Positions 42,901 to 49,542 of a stretch of 64,000 nucleotides of DNA are shown piece after piece. The position numbers and the translations under genes were made by a program. The number at the start of each line of letters is the position of its first letter. Position 1 is the first letter of the stretch. Below the pieces are notes generated by a model. The model ran no database searches and was not told the DNA's origin. It saw only the letters and a program-made list of their open reading frames with translations. The stretch lies in contig NZ_SUMB01000004.1 of assembly GCF_005048155.1 (NCBI RefSeq), positions 248,001 through 312,000 of the forward strand. The letters are read 5' to 3'. The stretch comes from Streptomyces piniterrae (lineage in GTDB: Bacteria; Actinomycetota; Actinomycetes; Streptomycetales; Streptomycetaceae).

Positions 42901-43033
42901 CGACGGTCCCCTAGACCTCAGTCCCCTGGTCGGCACAGAGCAACTCACGATCACACTCTCCGATGACACGCCATGCATCGGTAGCGAATCGTTCGCCCCC
43001 TCCCGCCTCGTCGTGCAGCGGGCGCACAGCTGA
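39923..43033 (+). CDS. NACHT-type STAND NTPase with leucine-rich repeats
   Basis: A 1036-residue NLR-like protein. The ATG at 39923 has GGGGGAG 8 nt upstream. An N-terminal helical region (about 1-190) resembles the NACHT N-terminal helical module. The NACHT domain carries Walker A (ILLRGPAGSGKSTLVQWLAL, about 253-261) and Walker B (ALVLVDGVDEVPTRLR, with the DGxDE form typical of NACHT), then WHD-like helices (NFVHRTFQDYLGAKAA). An alpha-rich region leads to leucine-rich repeats (about 770-1020; VRAVHLEGNHSDLTPLLAL, LRRVYLYDNATLSDLSPLRN). Bacterial NACHT proteins of this design can protect against phage. The variable LRR may be the sensor, but no separate effector domain is evident at the N-terminus. 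Confidence 0.9.
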   Translation: MQGMELVVTRLAAAVLGTVAKSLIAPRSGAGLVNSPVRSLSRAANPERLAKLLSKRLAESHSSLPEHERLAAVDAVRDNFAAVGDIDADLLFRLDLDPERLRDELRSPAAGLSARALDLYGELLALCCTHVVEQLTTHPSFPARAAVEQTRAAGRTQALVEDLAGSRRRPEAVALDFEQRYADYMAATHGRLELFGLTLGRSASEWPLDTAYISLAVSGEGAHHEGFGSPGTGQVAVKAEQALAEGDRILLRGPAGSGKSTLVQWLALNAAHRRFGRELDDWNRCVPFVLRLRTFASSGALPAPEDFLQAAGVPLHGSAPVGWVENLMTEGRALVLVDGVDEVPTRLRKRTQDWLRSLIAAFPHARYVVTTRPSAVPEGWLGQHGFAAHSLLPMERDDIRAFIEHWHDAARHECGGDAERVRLDTYERSLLQAVSTRRALGRLATNPLMCALLCALNRDRRMQLPRARKELYDAALDMLLVRRDTEREVIGVEGVDLTREEQMALLQRFSYWLIRNGRAEAGRTDTVEMMGQWLDAMPQVQGTAEQVFSHLLIRSGLLREPQPGAVNFVHRTFQDYLGAKAAVESRDFGVLVRHAHDDQWDDVVQMAVGHARVDERARLLTELLQRADDEKCHRHRLVLLAAACLEHAPELDPAVRATVQARTQELLPPRSQSDAEELAKVGELVLELLPGPDDGLDSYSAAAVVRTAALVKGDSALQTICRFRDDVRPPVPFQLSQAWSSFDTETYLREVLAVRAWDEDYLHVKTPEQLDALRYIPTVRAVHLEGNHSDLTPLLALDDLRRVYLYDNATLSDLSPLRNFPRLSQVGLSRCSALQDLTPLAGTVLEQLSLSEGPAEVFAEQLRDMPNLKILHLAHPMLIESLGELPIGPQLTSLSLQRQVRYVSLEGIELWPSLTSLALASATQLRQWARMPTPPHLSSLILNELIPLDLSLLSGCAQLEKLVLWRCDLSEGLGPLRDLATLTSLTLWQCSEGDGPLDLSPLVGTEQLTITLSDDTPCIGSESFAPSRLVVQRAHS

Positions 43034-43119
43034 CCCTCAGACCCCGCCGTCACAGCAGCGACCCAGCCCGTACGCCACCGCGAGCGCTCCACCAGCCGAC
43101 GAGAGCCAGGGGGCGGCGA

Positions 43120-43457
43120 TGGTTGGTGGCACGGCCGCGTCACGATGGGCATCAAGGACGACGAGCCCCGACCGCCGGCGCCCCGCCGCGCCAAGACAGA
43201 ACCCGCGTACGGCGCAAGGTACGAGACTTGGAACAGCTACGCGACAAGGGGCGCACCCCAAAGCCAGCCCTAAGTCAACCGTCGCTCAGTGGATGGACAA
43301 GTACCTCACCGAGATTACGAGCCTGAACGTCAAGCCCCGGTCTCTGAACTACTACTGGTCGAAGCCCCACCACGACATCATTCCGGGAGTCGGCCAGTGC
43401 CGCATTGACAAGCTCGGTCCCGAGCACCCGGACCGGATTGATTATTGCGGGCTCTGA
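43120..43457 (+). pseudogene. Tyrosine-recombinase (integrase) N-terminal fragment, frameshifted
   Basis: Two plus frames together make an integrase N-terminus. One reads RRKVRDLEQLRDKGRTPKP; the other continues STVAQWMDKYLTEITSLNVK and HHDIIPGVGQCRIDKLGPEH. These match the arm-binding and core-binding (SAM-like) parts of actinophage or AICE tyrosine recombinases. A frameshift separates them near 43270, and the catalytic domain is absent. The fragment shows that an integrative element once inserted just after the NACHT gene. The following 257 bp has no gene I can support. Confidence 0.65.
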
Positions 43458-43714
43458 AGATTGCCCACCGCCCCGGAGGATCCTCGGCGTCACACCGAGC
43501 GCCGCGGCTGGGACCTGACCGACGGGTCGCGGTACGGCGACCAGGACGACACCCTGCGCCCGCGCATCATCCTGATCTGGGTGGTCTACGGCGACCGCAT
43601 CAACGCCCCGTCCGCGTGCCGCCGACTCGCCTGTGGTCAACGGCGCGCAGAGCGATGTCTTGGGCGTTCGTCGAGTAGCCGAACCGTCAGGTCTCCCCTC
43701 AGTAGTGAGGTCCG

Positions 43715-44605
43715 TCAGGGCCTCTCCGCCGGGATGCGGGTCGGAATCGTCGGGTGCACCACATACCGCGGCACCGAGGACGGGACGCGGTCCGAGCGCG
43801 CGATAGCGAGAAGATCTGGAAGCTCGAAGTCCTGTGCGGCCTCGAGATCGACCGTGTACCCGAGGTCTCCCAGGCTCGCCACCGTCAGCCTGCTCATGGG
43901 GTTGTCGTTCACGGGGGTGCCAGGGCGGCCGCCGATGTTCGGCGACATCAGCTCGTTGGCGAACACGCTCTCGCGCCAGTGGCCACCCGCGCTTCCTTCG
44001 TCGCCGACATTCGCAACAGGTACCGGGGTGGGGCTTTCTCCGATGAGCTTGCCGAACTCCTCCATGGCGTCGGGGCCGATGAAGGTCGGGTTGTGGCCGG
44101 GGAAGTCCTTCAGGAATCCGAAGTCGGTCCAGACGGTTCCTATTCCCAGCACGTGCCCCATCTCATGCGTGATGACGTCGAGGAGCATGCCCTCCTCTTC
44201 CATCTGGGCCAGGTCGGCGCTGTCGAACCTCATGTGCCCCTTCACGGGGAGTCCTGCACCGCTGGCCGCATCCTCCCCCCGGAACCGCGTCGGACCGGCG
44301 GATCCGAGGGTATTGGGGTCCTGGTCGACGCCGTCTATCGGCACGCCTTCGGCGTCGATCAAGAGGTCGTCGACCACGACCTGACCGCTGAAGTCATGAA
44401 TGACCGCTGTCTCCAGGTCTCCCACGATGACGTGCGCCCAGCGGTTCGCGGCCTTGGCGAAGACTTGCTTCTGGCTGTTCGTCAGGCCTCCCAGGAACCG
44501 CACCTCGATCTGGAACGGAGACGTGGTCGCGGCCAGCTTCGCGGCGCGGTCAGCGTCGGCGACAGCCCTGTGCGTTTCGAATGCGTATTGGCCCTGTCCG
44601 GCCAT
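43715..44605 (-). CDS. Leishmanolysin-like zinc metalloprotease
   Basis: A 296-residue protein with the zinc motif HEMGHVLGIGTVW (about 145-157), the distal third ligand region GGHWRESVFANELMSPNIG and a Met-turn-like stretch (NPMSRLTVASLGDLGYTVD). This is the layout of M8/leishmanolysin-like peptidases. The N-terminus (MAGQGQYAFETHRAVADADR) has no signal peptide, unlike most relatives, so export would need another route or it acts inside. GGAGGGGAG precedes the ATG. It sits between an integrase relic and a CYTH gene, in an accessory context. Confidence 0.85.
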   Translation of the reverse strand: MAGQGQYAFETHRAVADADRAAKLAATTSPFQIEVRFLGGLTNSQKQVFAKAANRWAHVIVGDLETAVIHDFSGQVVVDDLLIDAEGVPIDGVDQDPNTLGSAGPTRFRGEDAASGAGLPVKGHMRFDSADLAQMEEEGMLLDVITHEMGHVLGIGTVWTDFGFLKDFPGHNPTFIGPDAMEEFGKLIGESPTPVPVANVGDEGSAGGHWRESVFANELMSPNIGGRPGTPVNDNPMSRLTVASLGDLGYTVDLEAAQDFELPDLLAIARSDRVPSSVPRYVVHPTIPTRIPAERP

Positions 44606-44750
44606 GGCTACTCCCCTCCTGTCGCGAGTAGCTGGATTTATCCGTCAGAACTAGGCTAAACGCGTTTCTGGTAGTAGGCGATGCAACCAATATGGTTGAA
44701 CGTTCGTCGGGTCGGGCGTCGGGGTGGAACGCGCCTAGGGGGCATGACAG

Positions 44751-44778
44751 CGCCCCGACGTCCGGGGACGCCGGGGCG
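44751..44778 (-). terminator. Hairpin after the CYTH gene
   Basis: A 7-bp stem (CGCCCCG / CGGGGCG) with a GC-rich 14-nt loop starts about 34 nt beyond the stop of the minus-strand CYTH gene. Confidence 0.45.
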
Positions 44779-44811
44779 TGCCAGGGGCAAGGGATCCTGG
44801 CCGCGACCGCG

Positions 44812-45594
44812 TCAGATCCCGAGGGTGCGGGCGAGGGCGGTCAGCACGGCCTTGGTCTTGGTCTCGCCGAATCGCGGCGGTTCGACGTCACGCTCACGCA
44901 GGGTCCGTACGAGCAGTTCCTCGGCCTCAGCCGCTTCGGCCGTGCTTGTACGCACCGACACCTCAAGGAAGCGCAGGGCCCCGGTGATCCACTCCTCGAT
45001 CGCCACGGGACGGGGTAGCCCGTCCCACTCCTGCTTCCACTTGACGGCGTGCACCGGTCCGAGCGCCCTGAGATCCGCGAGGTCGCCCTTCTTCACGCCG
45101 ACGGCGGATTTCAGGAGGTCGCGATGCGGCTTGATGAGGAGGTGGTCCAGCACTCCACCCTCGGGCCCGAGTACCGACTCGGCAATCTCCGCCTCAACCT
45201 TCCGGTCGGCCTGCAGTGAGGCGGACAGCACGGGCGTGAAGGCGGGGCCGGTGCGGTCCTCCTCGATCGTGAACTCCCAGCCCTCATCCTCATCCTTGAG
45301 GTCCTTCTGCCAGTCGGACGGCAGAGAAGGGCACGGTCGCAGCTTGACGGTCATGTCCCCCTTGCGTTTGGCCCCGCGATCCTCGTCGTCCAAACGCAGA
45401 CGGATGATGACCCCGCGACCGAGGAAGGGCAGCGAGACGCCCTCGCTGCCCTTCTCCGGGCTGTCCCAGAAGTGAATGGTACGACTGCGGCCCTCGTTGC
45501 TCTTGAGTTCGAGCGCACGCGCTGCCTTCCGAGCCTCGTCCCCGGAAAAACTAATCTTAATTTCCGCAGCCGCGGCCAATGGAATCTGTGTCAT
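44812..45594 (-). CDS. CYTH-like (triphosphate tunnel) domain protein
   Basis: A 260-residue protein beginning MTQIPLAAAAEIKISFSGDE. The features of a CYTH barrel are visible: an EIKIS strand in place of ExExK, TIHFWDSPEKG, a GVIIRLRLDDED strand and DMTVKLRPCPSLP. A helical C-terminal part follows (about 120-260). CYTH enzymes act on triphosphorylated substrates (adenylate cyclase class IV, thiamine triphosphatase, inorganic triphosphatase). The first Glu pair is reduced (EIKIS), so activity is uncertain. The frame extends to 45639 without a ribosome site, so the ATG at 45594 is preferred. Confidence 0.68.
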   Translation of the reverse strand: MTQIPLAAAAEIKISFSGDEARKAARALELKSNEGRSRTIHFWDSPEKGSEGVSLPFLGRGVIIRLRLDDEDRGAKRKGDMTVKLRPCPSLPSDWQKDLKDEDEGWEFTIEEDRTGPAFTPVLSASLQADRKVEAEIAESVLGPEGGVLDHLLIKPHRDLLKSAVGVKKGDLADLRALGPVHAVKWKQEWDGLPRPVAIEEWITGALRFLEVSVRTSTAEAAEAEELLVRTLRERDVEPPRFGETKTKAVLTALARTLGI

Positions 45595-45725
45595 GGTGCC
45601 GTTATTGCACAACGCACAGCGCCATTCATTCTGCGTCACCTGCCCGGCCGAAGGGGGCGTGTTTCTCCTTGCCTAAAACCCGTCACGCAACGGCATTGGC
45701 GATAGACGCTATGCAAGTTGAAGCA

Positions 45726-45751
45726 GGGGCGCCCACGCGAGGAGGCGCCCC
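45726..45751 (-). terminator. Hairpin after the small membrane protein gene
   Basis: An 8-bp perfect stem (GGGGCGCC / GGCGCCCC) with a 10-nt loop lies 10 nt beyond the stop of the minus-strand gene. Confidence 0.6.
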
Positions 45752-45760
45752 CGCGTGTCG

Positions 45761-45973
45761 CTAGCTCTCCTGCTTCTTGATGTAGGAGACCGCGCTCATG
45801 CCGAGCCCGAAGCAGCCCGCGATGGTCGCCCCTCCGGCGCCCACGGCGGCCAGCGGCGACATGCCGAACGCGGCCAAGAGCACGCCAGCAGTGAGCCCCG
45901 CAATCACAGATACCAAGAAAACGATCAAGACTTCATAGATCCGGTGGTTGCACACCGGCACCTGAGCTGACAA
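45761..45973 (-). CDS. Small two-helix membrane protein
   Basis: A 70-residue protein starting at TTG 45973 (MSAQVPVCNHRIYEVLIVFL), with GGAAGG 7 nt upstream. It has two hydrophobic segments (about 14-36 and 40-62, Ala/Gly-rich) and a charged C-terminus (YIKKQES). No family is recognised. Size and topology would suit a holin-like or accessory membrane peptide, but nothing in the context proves that. Confidence 0.5.
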   Translation of the reverse strand: MSAQVPVCNHRIYEVLIVFLVSVIAGLTAGVLLAAFGMSPLAAVGAGGATIAGCFGLGMSAVSYIKKQES

Positions 45974-46497
45974 CGAAGATCCTTCCGAGTTCGGTCAGAA
46001 CATCGGCGTCCAGATCCCGTGGGGTTCCACGCACACGCCATCCGGACGACCAATGCCTACGCACTGAGGTCGTAGCCAATGAGCGCCGCCTGTGAAGCGA
46101 GCCCATGGCTGCCACGCGGTCGAACCCACGCGGCCTAAGCGGTGCATCCTGTGGTCCCCCTGCTTGTTGTCTTCGTCCCGCCGCAATCGCTAGCGGGTCG
46201 GATACTTTACCTCCGCCGCGCCCAAGGAGGCGTTTTAGCAAGGGAGTTGATGACTGGATGGGAACTATCGATGACACAGCCCCCCTCCTCCGACGCCGCC
46301 CTCCGAGGATGAGAAGCATCGCGTTGACGCCGTCCCGAGCGATGCTGTTGTGCTCATTGAGCGCTACTGCGGCCGACGCTTCGAGCGCCGCGAGGTTCAA
46401 CAAATCTGGCTCAAACCTGCCGCAGGCGCACATCTCATGATCCCCACTAGCGTCCCGCATAGCCACCGCCCGCACTGGCCACACGCCGGCGCCTCCA
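45974..46497. other. 524-bp gap without a supported gene
   Basis: Open frames on both strands lack family patterns and ribosome sites. Nothing else is identifiable before the IS630 relic. Confidence 0.35.
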
Positions 46498-46570
46498 GTG
46501 AGCTTCCCCCCTATCAATCCCTCCTGGCTCGATCAGGCCGAGCGGTGGTTCGCCCTGCTCACCGACAACC
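46498..46570 (+). pseudogene. IS630-type transposase scrap
   Basis: A plus frame reads INPSWLDQAERWFALLTDNP, which corresponds to the S-WLNQVERWFALLTDK motif near the catalytic Glu of IS630-family transposases. Only about 22 codons are recognisable; the rest of the element is gone. Confidence 0.6.
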
Positions 46571-46602
46571 CCGGTGGAGATCTCCCGCGCCTCGGCCTGT
46601 TC

Positions 46603-46626
46603 GTACCCCTCCCAGGGGCGATGAGG
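46603..46626. repeat. 24-bp direct repeat, left copy
   Basis: An exact 24-bp sequence starting GTACCCCTCCCAGGGG and ending CGATGAGG recurs at 49074-49097 in the same orientation. The centre (CCCCT-CCC-AGGGG) is a short inverted repeat. It lies beside an IS630 scrap. Confidence 0.85.
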
Positions 46627-47043
46627 ACCCGAGACGTTCGCGGCGACGCGTGCGGGGCTTCGATGAAACCGTGGATGAAGATTCGGCTGCTGAAGGGCGC
46701 GTGAGGATGGGCTGTGGCGCCCCGTAGGGCCAGGCAGGTCGTCTGCGGAAGTTCTGGTCATGGGCCGGAAGGTTCCACACCCCCGCAGGGCAGCGGCCTG
46801 TGGTTCGCGCGGGGCGTCGGGCCGATCCTTGCTGTCGGCCCGACGGTCTCCGTGCACGGGCCCGCTGGGGCCACACCAAGGGGAGCCCCCCTGCCATGAT
46901 GACGGGCGTTCCCTGCGCTCCCTCAAGCGCTCAACTGACCTGCGAATACCGAATCTTCATCAAGGCATGGGCATGGGCATGGTACTTCGCCAGCTGATGG
47001 CCGAAGGTGGCCCCCGTGGAGCCGCGGCTTCTGAGCAGCATGT
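46627..47043. other. Intergenic region before the ANL ligase
   Basis: No gene is supported. Within it, GATGAAGATTCGG occurs at about 46673 and again in inverted orientation at about 46948. A GGCATG iteration lies at about 46963-46980 (GGCATGGGCATGGGCATGG). Confidence 0.4.
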
Positions 47044-48684
47044 TTGGATGTGTCAGTGATTGTTAACGCACTGGAAACATCCGAGCCGCGGACGTACTTG
47101 GACCGCATTCTGGAGCACTGGTACAAGGACGAGGACGCCGAGGCGCTCGTCCAGGGGGCGCAGCGGCTGACTAGGGGGGAGGCTCGGCGGCGACTGTTCA
47201 GGTTGGGGCATGCACTGCGCGGGCAGGGGCTCGCGCCCGGCGATGGAGTGGGGCTGTTCCTGGCCAACCGCGTGGACTCCGTCCTGGTGCAGCTTGCCGT
47301 CCATCTCATAGGCTGCCGCGTCGTGTTCCTGCCGCCCGAGCCAGGGCCCGGCGAGCTCGCCGCGCTGGTCGAGCAGTCCAGGGCGCGCGCCGTGGTCACC
47401 GACCCGCTCTTCGCGGGGCGGGCCGCCGACGCGGCCGGCCGCAGCGTCCACGCCCCCGTGCTGCTCAGCCTCGGGCCCTGTGAGCAGCGGTGCTCGGACT
47501 TGCTGGCGTTGGCAGCCGAGTGCCCGGACGTGCGCCCCGACGGCGTGCCCTCCCCGGGAGCGGACGAGGCCGTCACCGTCCTCTACACCGGCGGGACCCT
47601 GGGCCGCCCCAAGCTCGCCGCGCACAGCCACCGGCTCTACGACGCACTGGTGAACCTGGTGGAAGACGACCCGCAGAACTCCCGCCCCGCGGTCTTCCCG
47701 ACCATGGACCAGGGCACGGACAGGGTGCTCGTCTCCACGCTGCTCACGCACGGCAGCGGCCATCTCACCTCGGTCCAGGCTCTGGTGACGGGGTCCGTCC
47801 TCGTCGTGCTGCCCGAGTTCGAAGCGGGCGCGGCGCTGACGGTACTGCGCGAGGAGCGGATCACCGCCACCATGTTCGTACCGCCCATGCTGTACGCGGT
47901 TCTCGACCACCCGGAGTGCGAGCCGGGCGCCCTGCCCGCGCTACGGTGGATAGTCGTCGGCGGCGCAGCCACGTCGCCCAGTCGGCTGCAGCAGGCGGTC
48001 GAGGTGTTCGGGCCCGTGCTCAGCCAGGGCTACGGGCAGTCGGAAGCGCTCGGTATCGCCGCGTTCGGTGCGGAGGATCTCGCCTCGGAGGGAGCCCGGC
48101 GGCCTGAGCTCTGGCGCAGCTGTGGTCGCGCGATGTCCGACGTCGAGATCGAGATCCGTGGTGAAGACAGCACGGCGGCACTGCCCGGCGGGCAGGTCGG
48201 CGAGGTGTGCGTCCGTGGCGAGACGGTGATGCTCGGCTACTACGAGGACCCGGAGCGCACCGCGGAGGCGCTGCACGACGGCTGGCTGCGCACCGGCGAC
48301 ATGGGCTATCTCGACGCCGAGGGGTACCTCTATCTCGTCGACCGGGCCAAGGACATCATCGTCACCGGCCGCACCAGCGACAACGTCTACTCCCGGGTCC
48401 TGGAGGATTTCCTGCTCACGCTGCCCGGTGTGCGCAACGCGGCGGCGCTGGGTGTGCCGGACGAGGAGTACGGGGAGGCCGTACAGATCTTCCTGGCCAC
48501 GGCCGAGGGCGGCCCTGACGTCGACCCGGAGGCGGTCGGTGCGGCGGTGACCGCCGAGTTGGGAGAGTTGTACACGCCCCGGAAGACGGTGCTGCTGGAC
48601 CAGCTGCCGACGACCAAGGTCGGCAAGGTGGACAAGAAGGCGCTGCGCGCCGCGTGGACGAGCGGGGCCTTGGGCACGCCGTAG
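47044..48684 (+). CDS. ANL-superfamily AMP-forming acyl ligase
   Basis: A 546-residue adenylating enzyme (acyl-CoA synthetase type). It shows the A3 P-loop region VTVLYTGGTLGRPKLAAHSH, GYGQSEALGIAAFG (A5), GEVCVRGETVMLGYY, the A7 aspartate in DGWLRTGDMGYLD, the A8 hinge YLVDRAKDIIVTGRTSDNV and the A10 lysine in TTKVGKVDKKALR. It therefore should activate a carboxylic acid as its AMP ester. The P-loop departs from the usual (S/T)SGTTGxPKG: the first Ser is Gly, the second Thr is Leu and the last Gly is Leu. No carrier-protein domain or partner gene is adjacent. The TTG at 47044 has no good ribosome site; GTG at 47050 or 47056 is possible. Confidence 0.88.
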   Translation: MDVSVIVNALETSEPRTYLDRILEHWYKDEDAEALVQGAQRLTRGEARRRLFRLGHALRGQGLAPGDGVGLFLANRVDSVLVQLAVHLIGCRVVFLPPEPGPGELAALVEQSRARAVVTDPLFAGRAADAAGRSVHAPVLLSLGPCEQRCSDLLALAAECPDVRPDGVPSPGADEAVTVLYTGGTLGRPKLAAHSHRLYDALVNLVEDDPQNSRPAVFPTMDQGTDRVLVSTLLTHGSGHLTSVQALVTGSVLVVLPEFEAGAALTVLREERITATMFVPPMLYAVLDHPECEPGALPALRWIVVGGAATSPSRLQQAVEVFGPVLSQGYGQSEALGIAAFGAEDLASEGARRPELWRSCGRAMSDVEIEIRGEDSTAALPGGQVGEVCVRGETVMLGYYEDPERTAEALHDGWLRTGDMGYLDAEGYLYLVDRAKDIIVTGRTSDNVYSRVLEDFLLTLPGVRNAAALGVPDEEYGEAVQIFLATAEGGPDVDPEAVGAAVTAELGELYTPRKTVLLDQLPTTKVGKVDKKALRAAWTSGALGTP

Positions 48685-48776
48685 GTCCGTTGTTGTGGAT
48701 CGCCCGACCGATGCGGGGTCAAGTGCGCCGGGAAGACGGGGGCTTGGTGGCGCGCCTCGCGCCTGTACCGGCCGCC

Positions 48777-48800
48777 CTTCCCCCTGTGAAAGGGGGGAAG
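48777..48800 (+). terminator. Hairpin after the ANL ligase gene
   Basis: A stem of 8-9 bp (CTTCCCCC / GGGGGGAAG) with a short A-containing loop lies about 90 nt after the ligase stop codon. Confidence 0.5.
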
Positions 48801-49073
48801 CGCGGCGCCGCTGTCCTCTAGGTGCCCTGCCGGGAGGGCGCAGGGGCTGTGTCCGCGCCGGAGCTTGCCGGCATCGATCTCTTCACCGAGGGGCACGTTG
48901 CCGGCTGGATCGGGCGGGTGGATCACTCTCGATGAAAAGTGTGCTGACCTGGGGAAACCCATCAGGCGTTCCCGGAATACGTGAAGGGCGTTTCAGGGAC
49001 CTCAAGCGCAGGGGCCCTGACCTTGAGGTTCTCAATTTTCATCAAGGCCCACGCGTGCGTTGTCCATCTTTTG

Positions 49074-49097
49074 GTACCCCTCCCAGGGGCGATGAGG
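49074..49097. repeat. 24-bp direct repeat, right copy
   Basis: An exact repeat of 46603-46626 in the same orientation, 2471 bp away. The pair encloses the ANL ligase gene. The region 48801-49118 holds no other supported feature. Confidence 0.85.
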
Positions 49098-49118
49098 GCT
49101 CCGTGCCCGGTATGCGGT

Positions 49119-49379
49119 TCAGGCAACGTGGTCGGCGGCGGCCAGGTCGGTGGCCGCCTGCTGGAGCTGGCACCTGGCTTGGCGAACGGCGGCCTGAGCA
49201 CCGTCGGGTTGGGCCTGCTTCCGGGCGGCGAACAAACCGCTCGGCACCCCGACTTTCGCGATCATTGCCTCTTGGACAAACATCGCGGAGCATGCCGCGC
49301 TGTGCACCTCTGCGTGTGCCGCCCGAGCCCTCCTCCCATCAGTGTGGTTCTGCTGCGCCGGGACGAGGTCCGTGCGCAT
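49119..49379 (-). CDS. Small hypothetical protein (up to 86 aa)
   Basis: A minus-strand frame with coding-like codon use: MRTDLVPAQQNHTDGRRARA, then VHSAACSAMFVQEAMIAKVG and an Ala/Gln-rich helix ending LAAADHVA. It is predicted helical and soluble. GGAGGG abuts the ATG with no spacer, so an internal start (MFVQEAM) is possible. No family is recognised; it is adjacent to the right copy of the 24-bp repeat. Confidence 0.4.
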   Translation of the reverse strand: MRTDLVPAQQNHTDGRRARAAHAEVHSAACSAMFVQEAMIAKVGVPSGLFAARKQAQPDGAQAAVRQARCQLQQAATDLAAADHVA

Positions 49380-49542
49380 CCCTCCACCTTGTCAATATCC
49401 AAACCCTGAGACCGTGACCCACCCCTGTTCTAGGATGGCGGGATCATCTCAGCGGCCCGACGGGCTTCCGCTCCGCTTCCGCGGAACAGAAGGACATGCC
49501 CCCACCCGCACGAGTCACTTCGTGCTGCCTGGGGGCATTTTC

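Noticed and set aside
45933..46517. A 194-codon minus-strand ORF beside the small membrane protein gene
   Set aside because: Arg-rich with no ribosome site, and it overlaps a better supported membrane-protein gene.
46603..46626. The 24-bp repeat as a tRNA 3' end attachment site
   Set aside because: No cloverleaf, T-loop GTTCGA or CCA-like end is present; it is kept only as an exact repeat.
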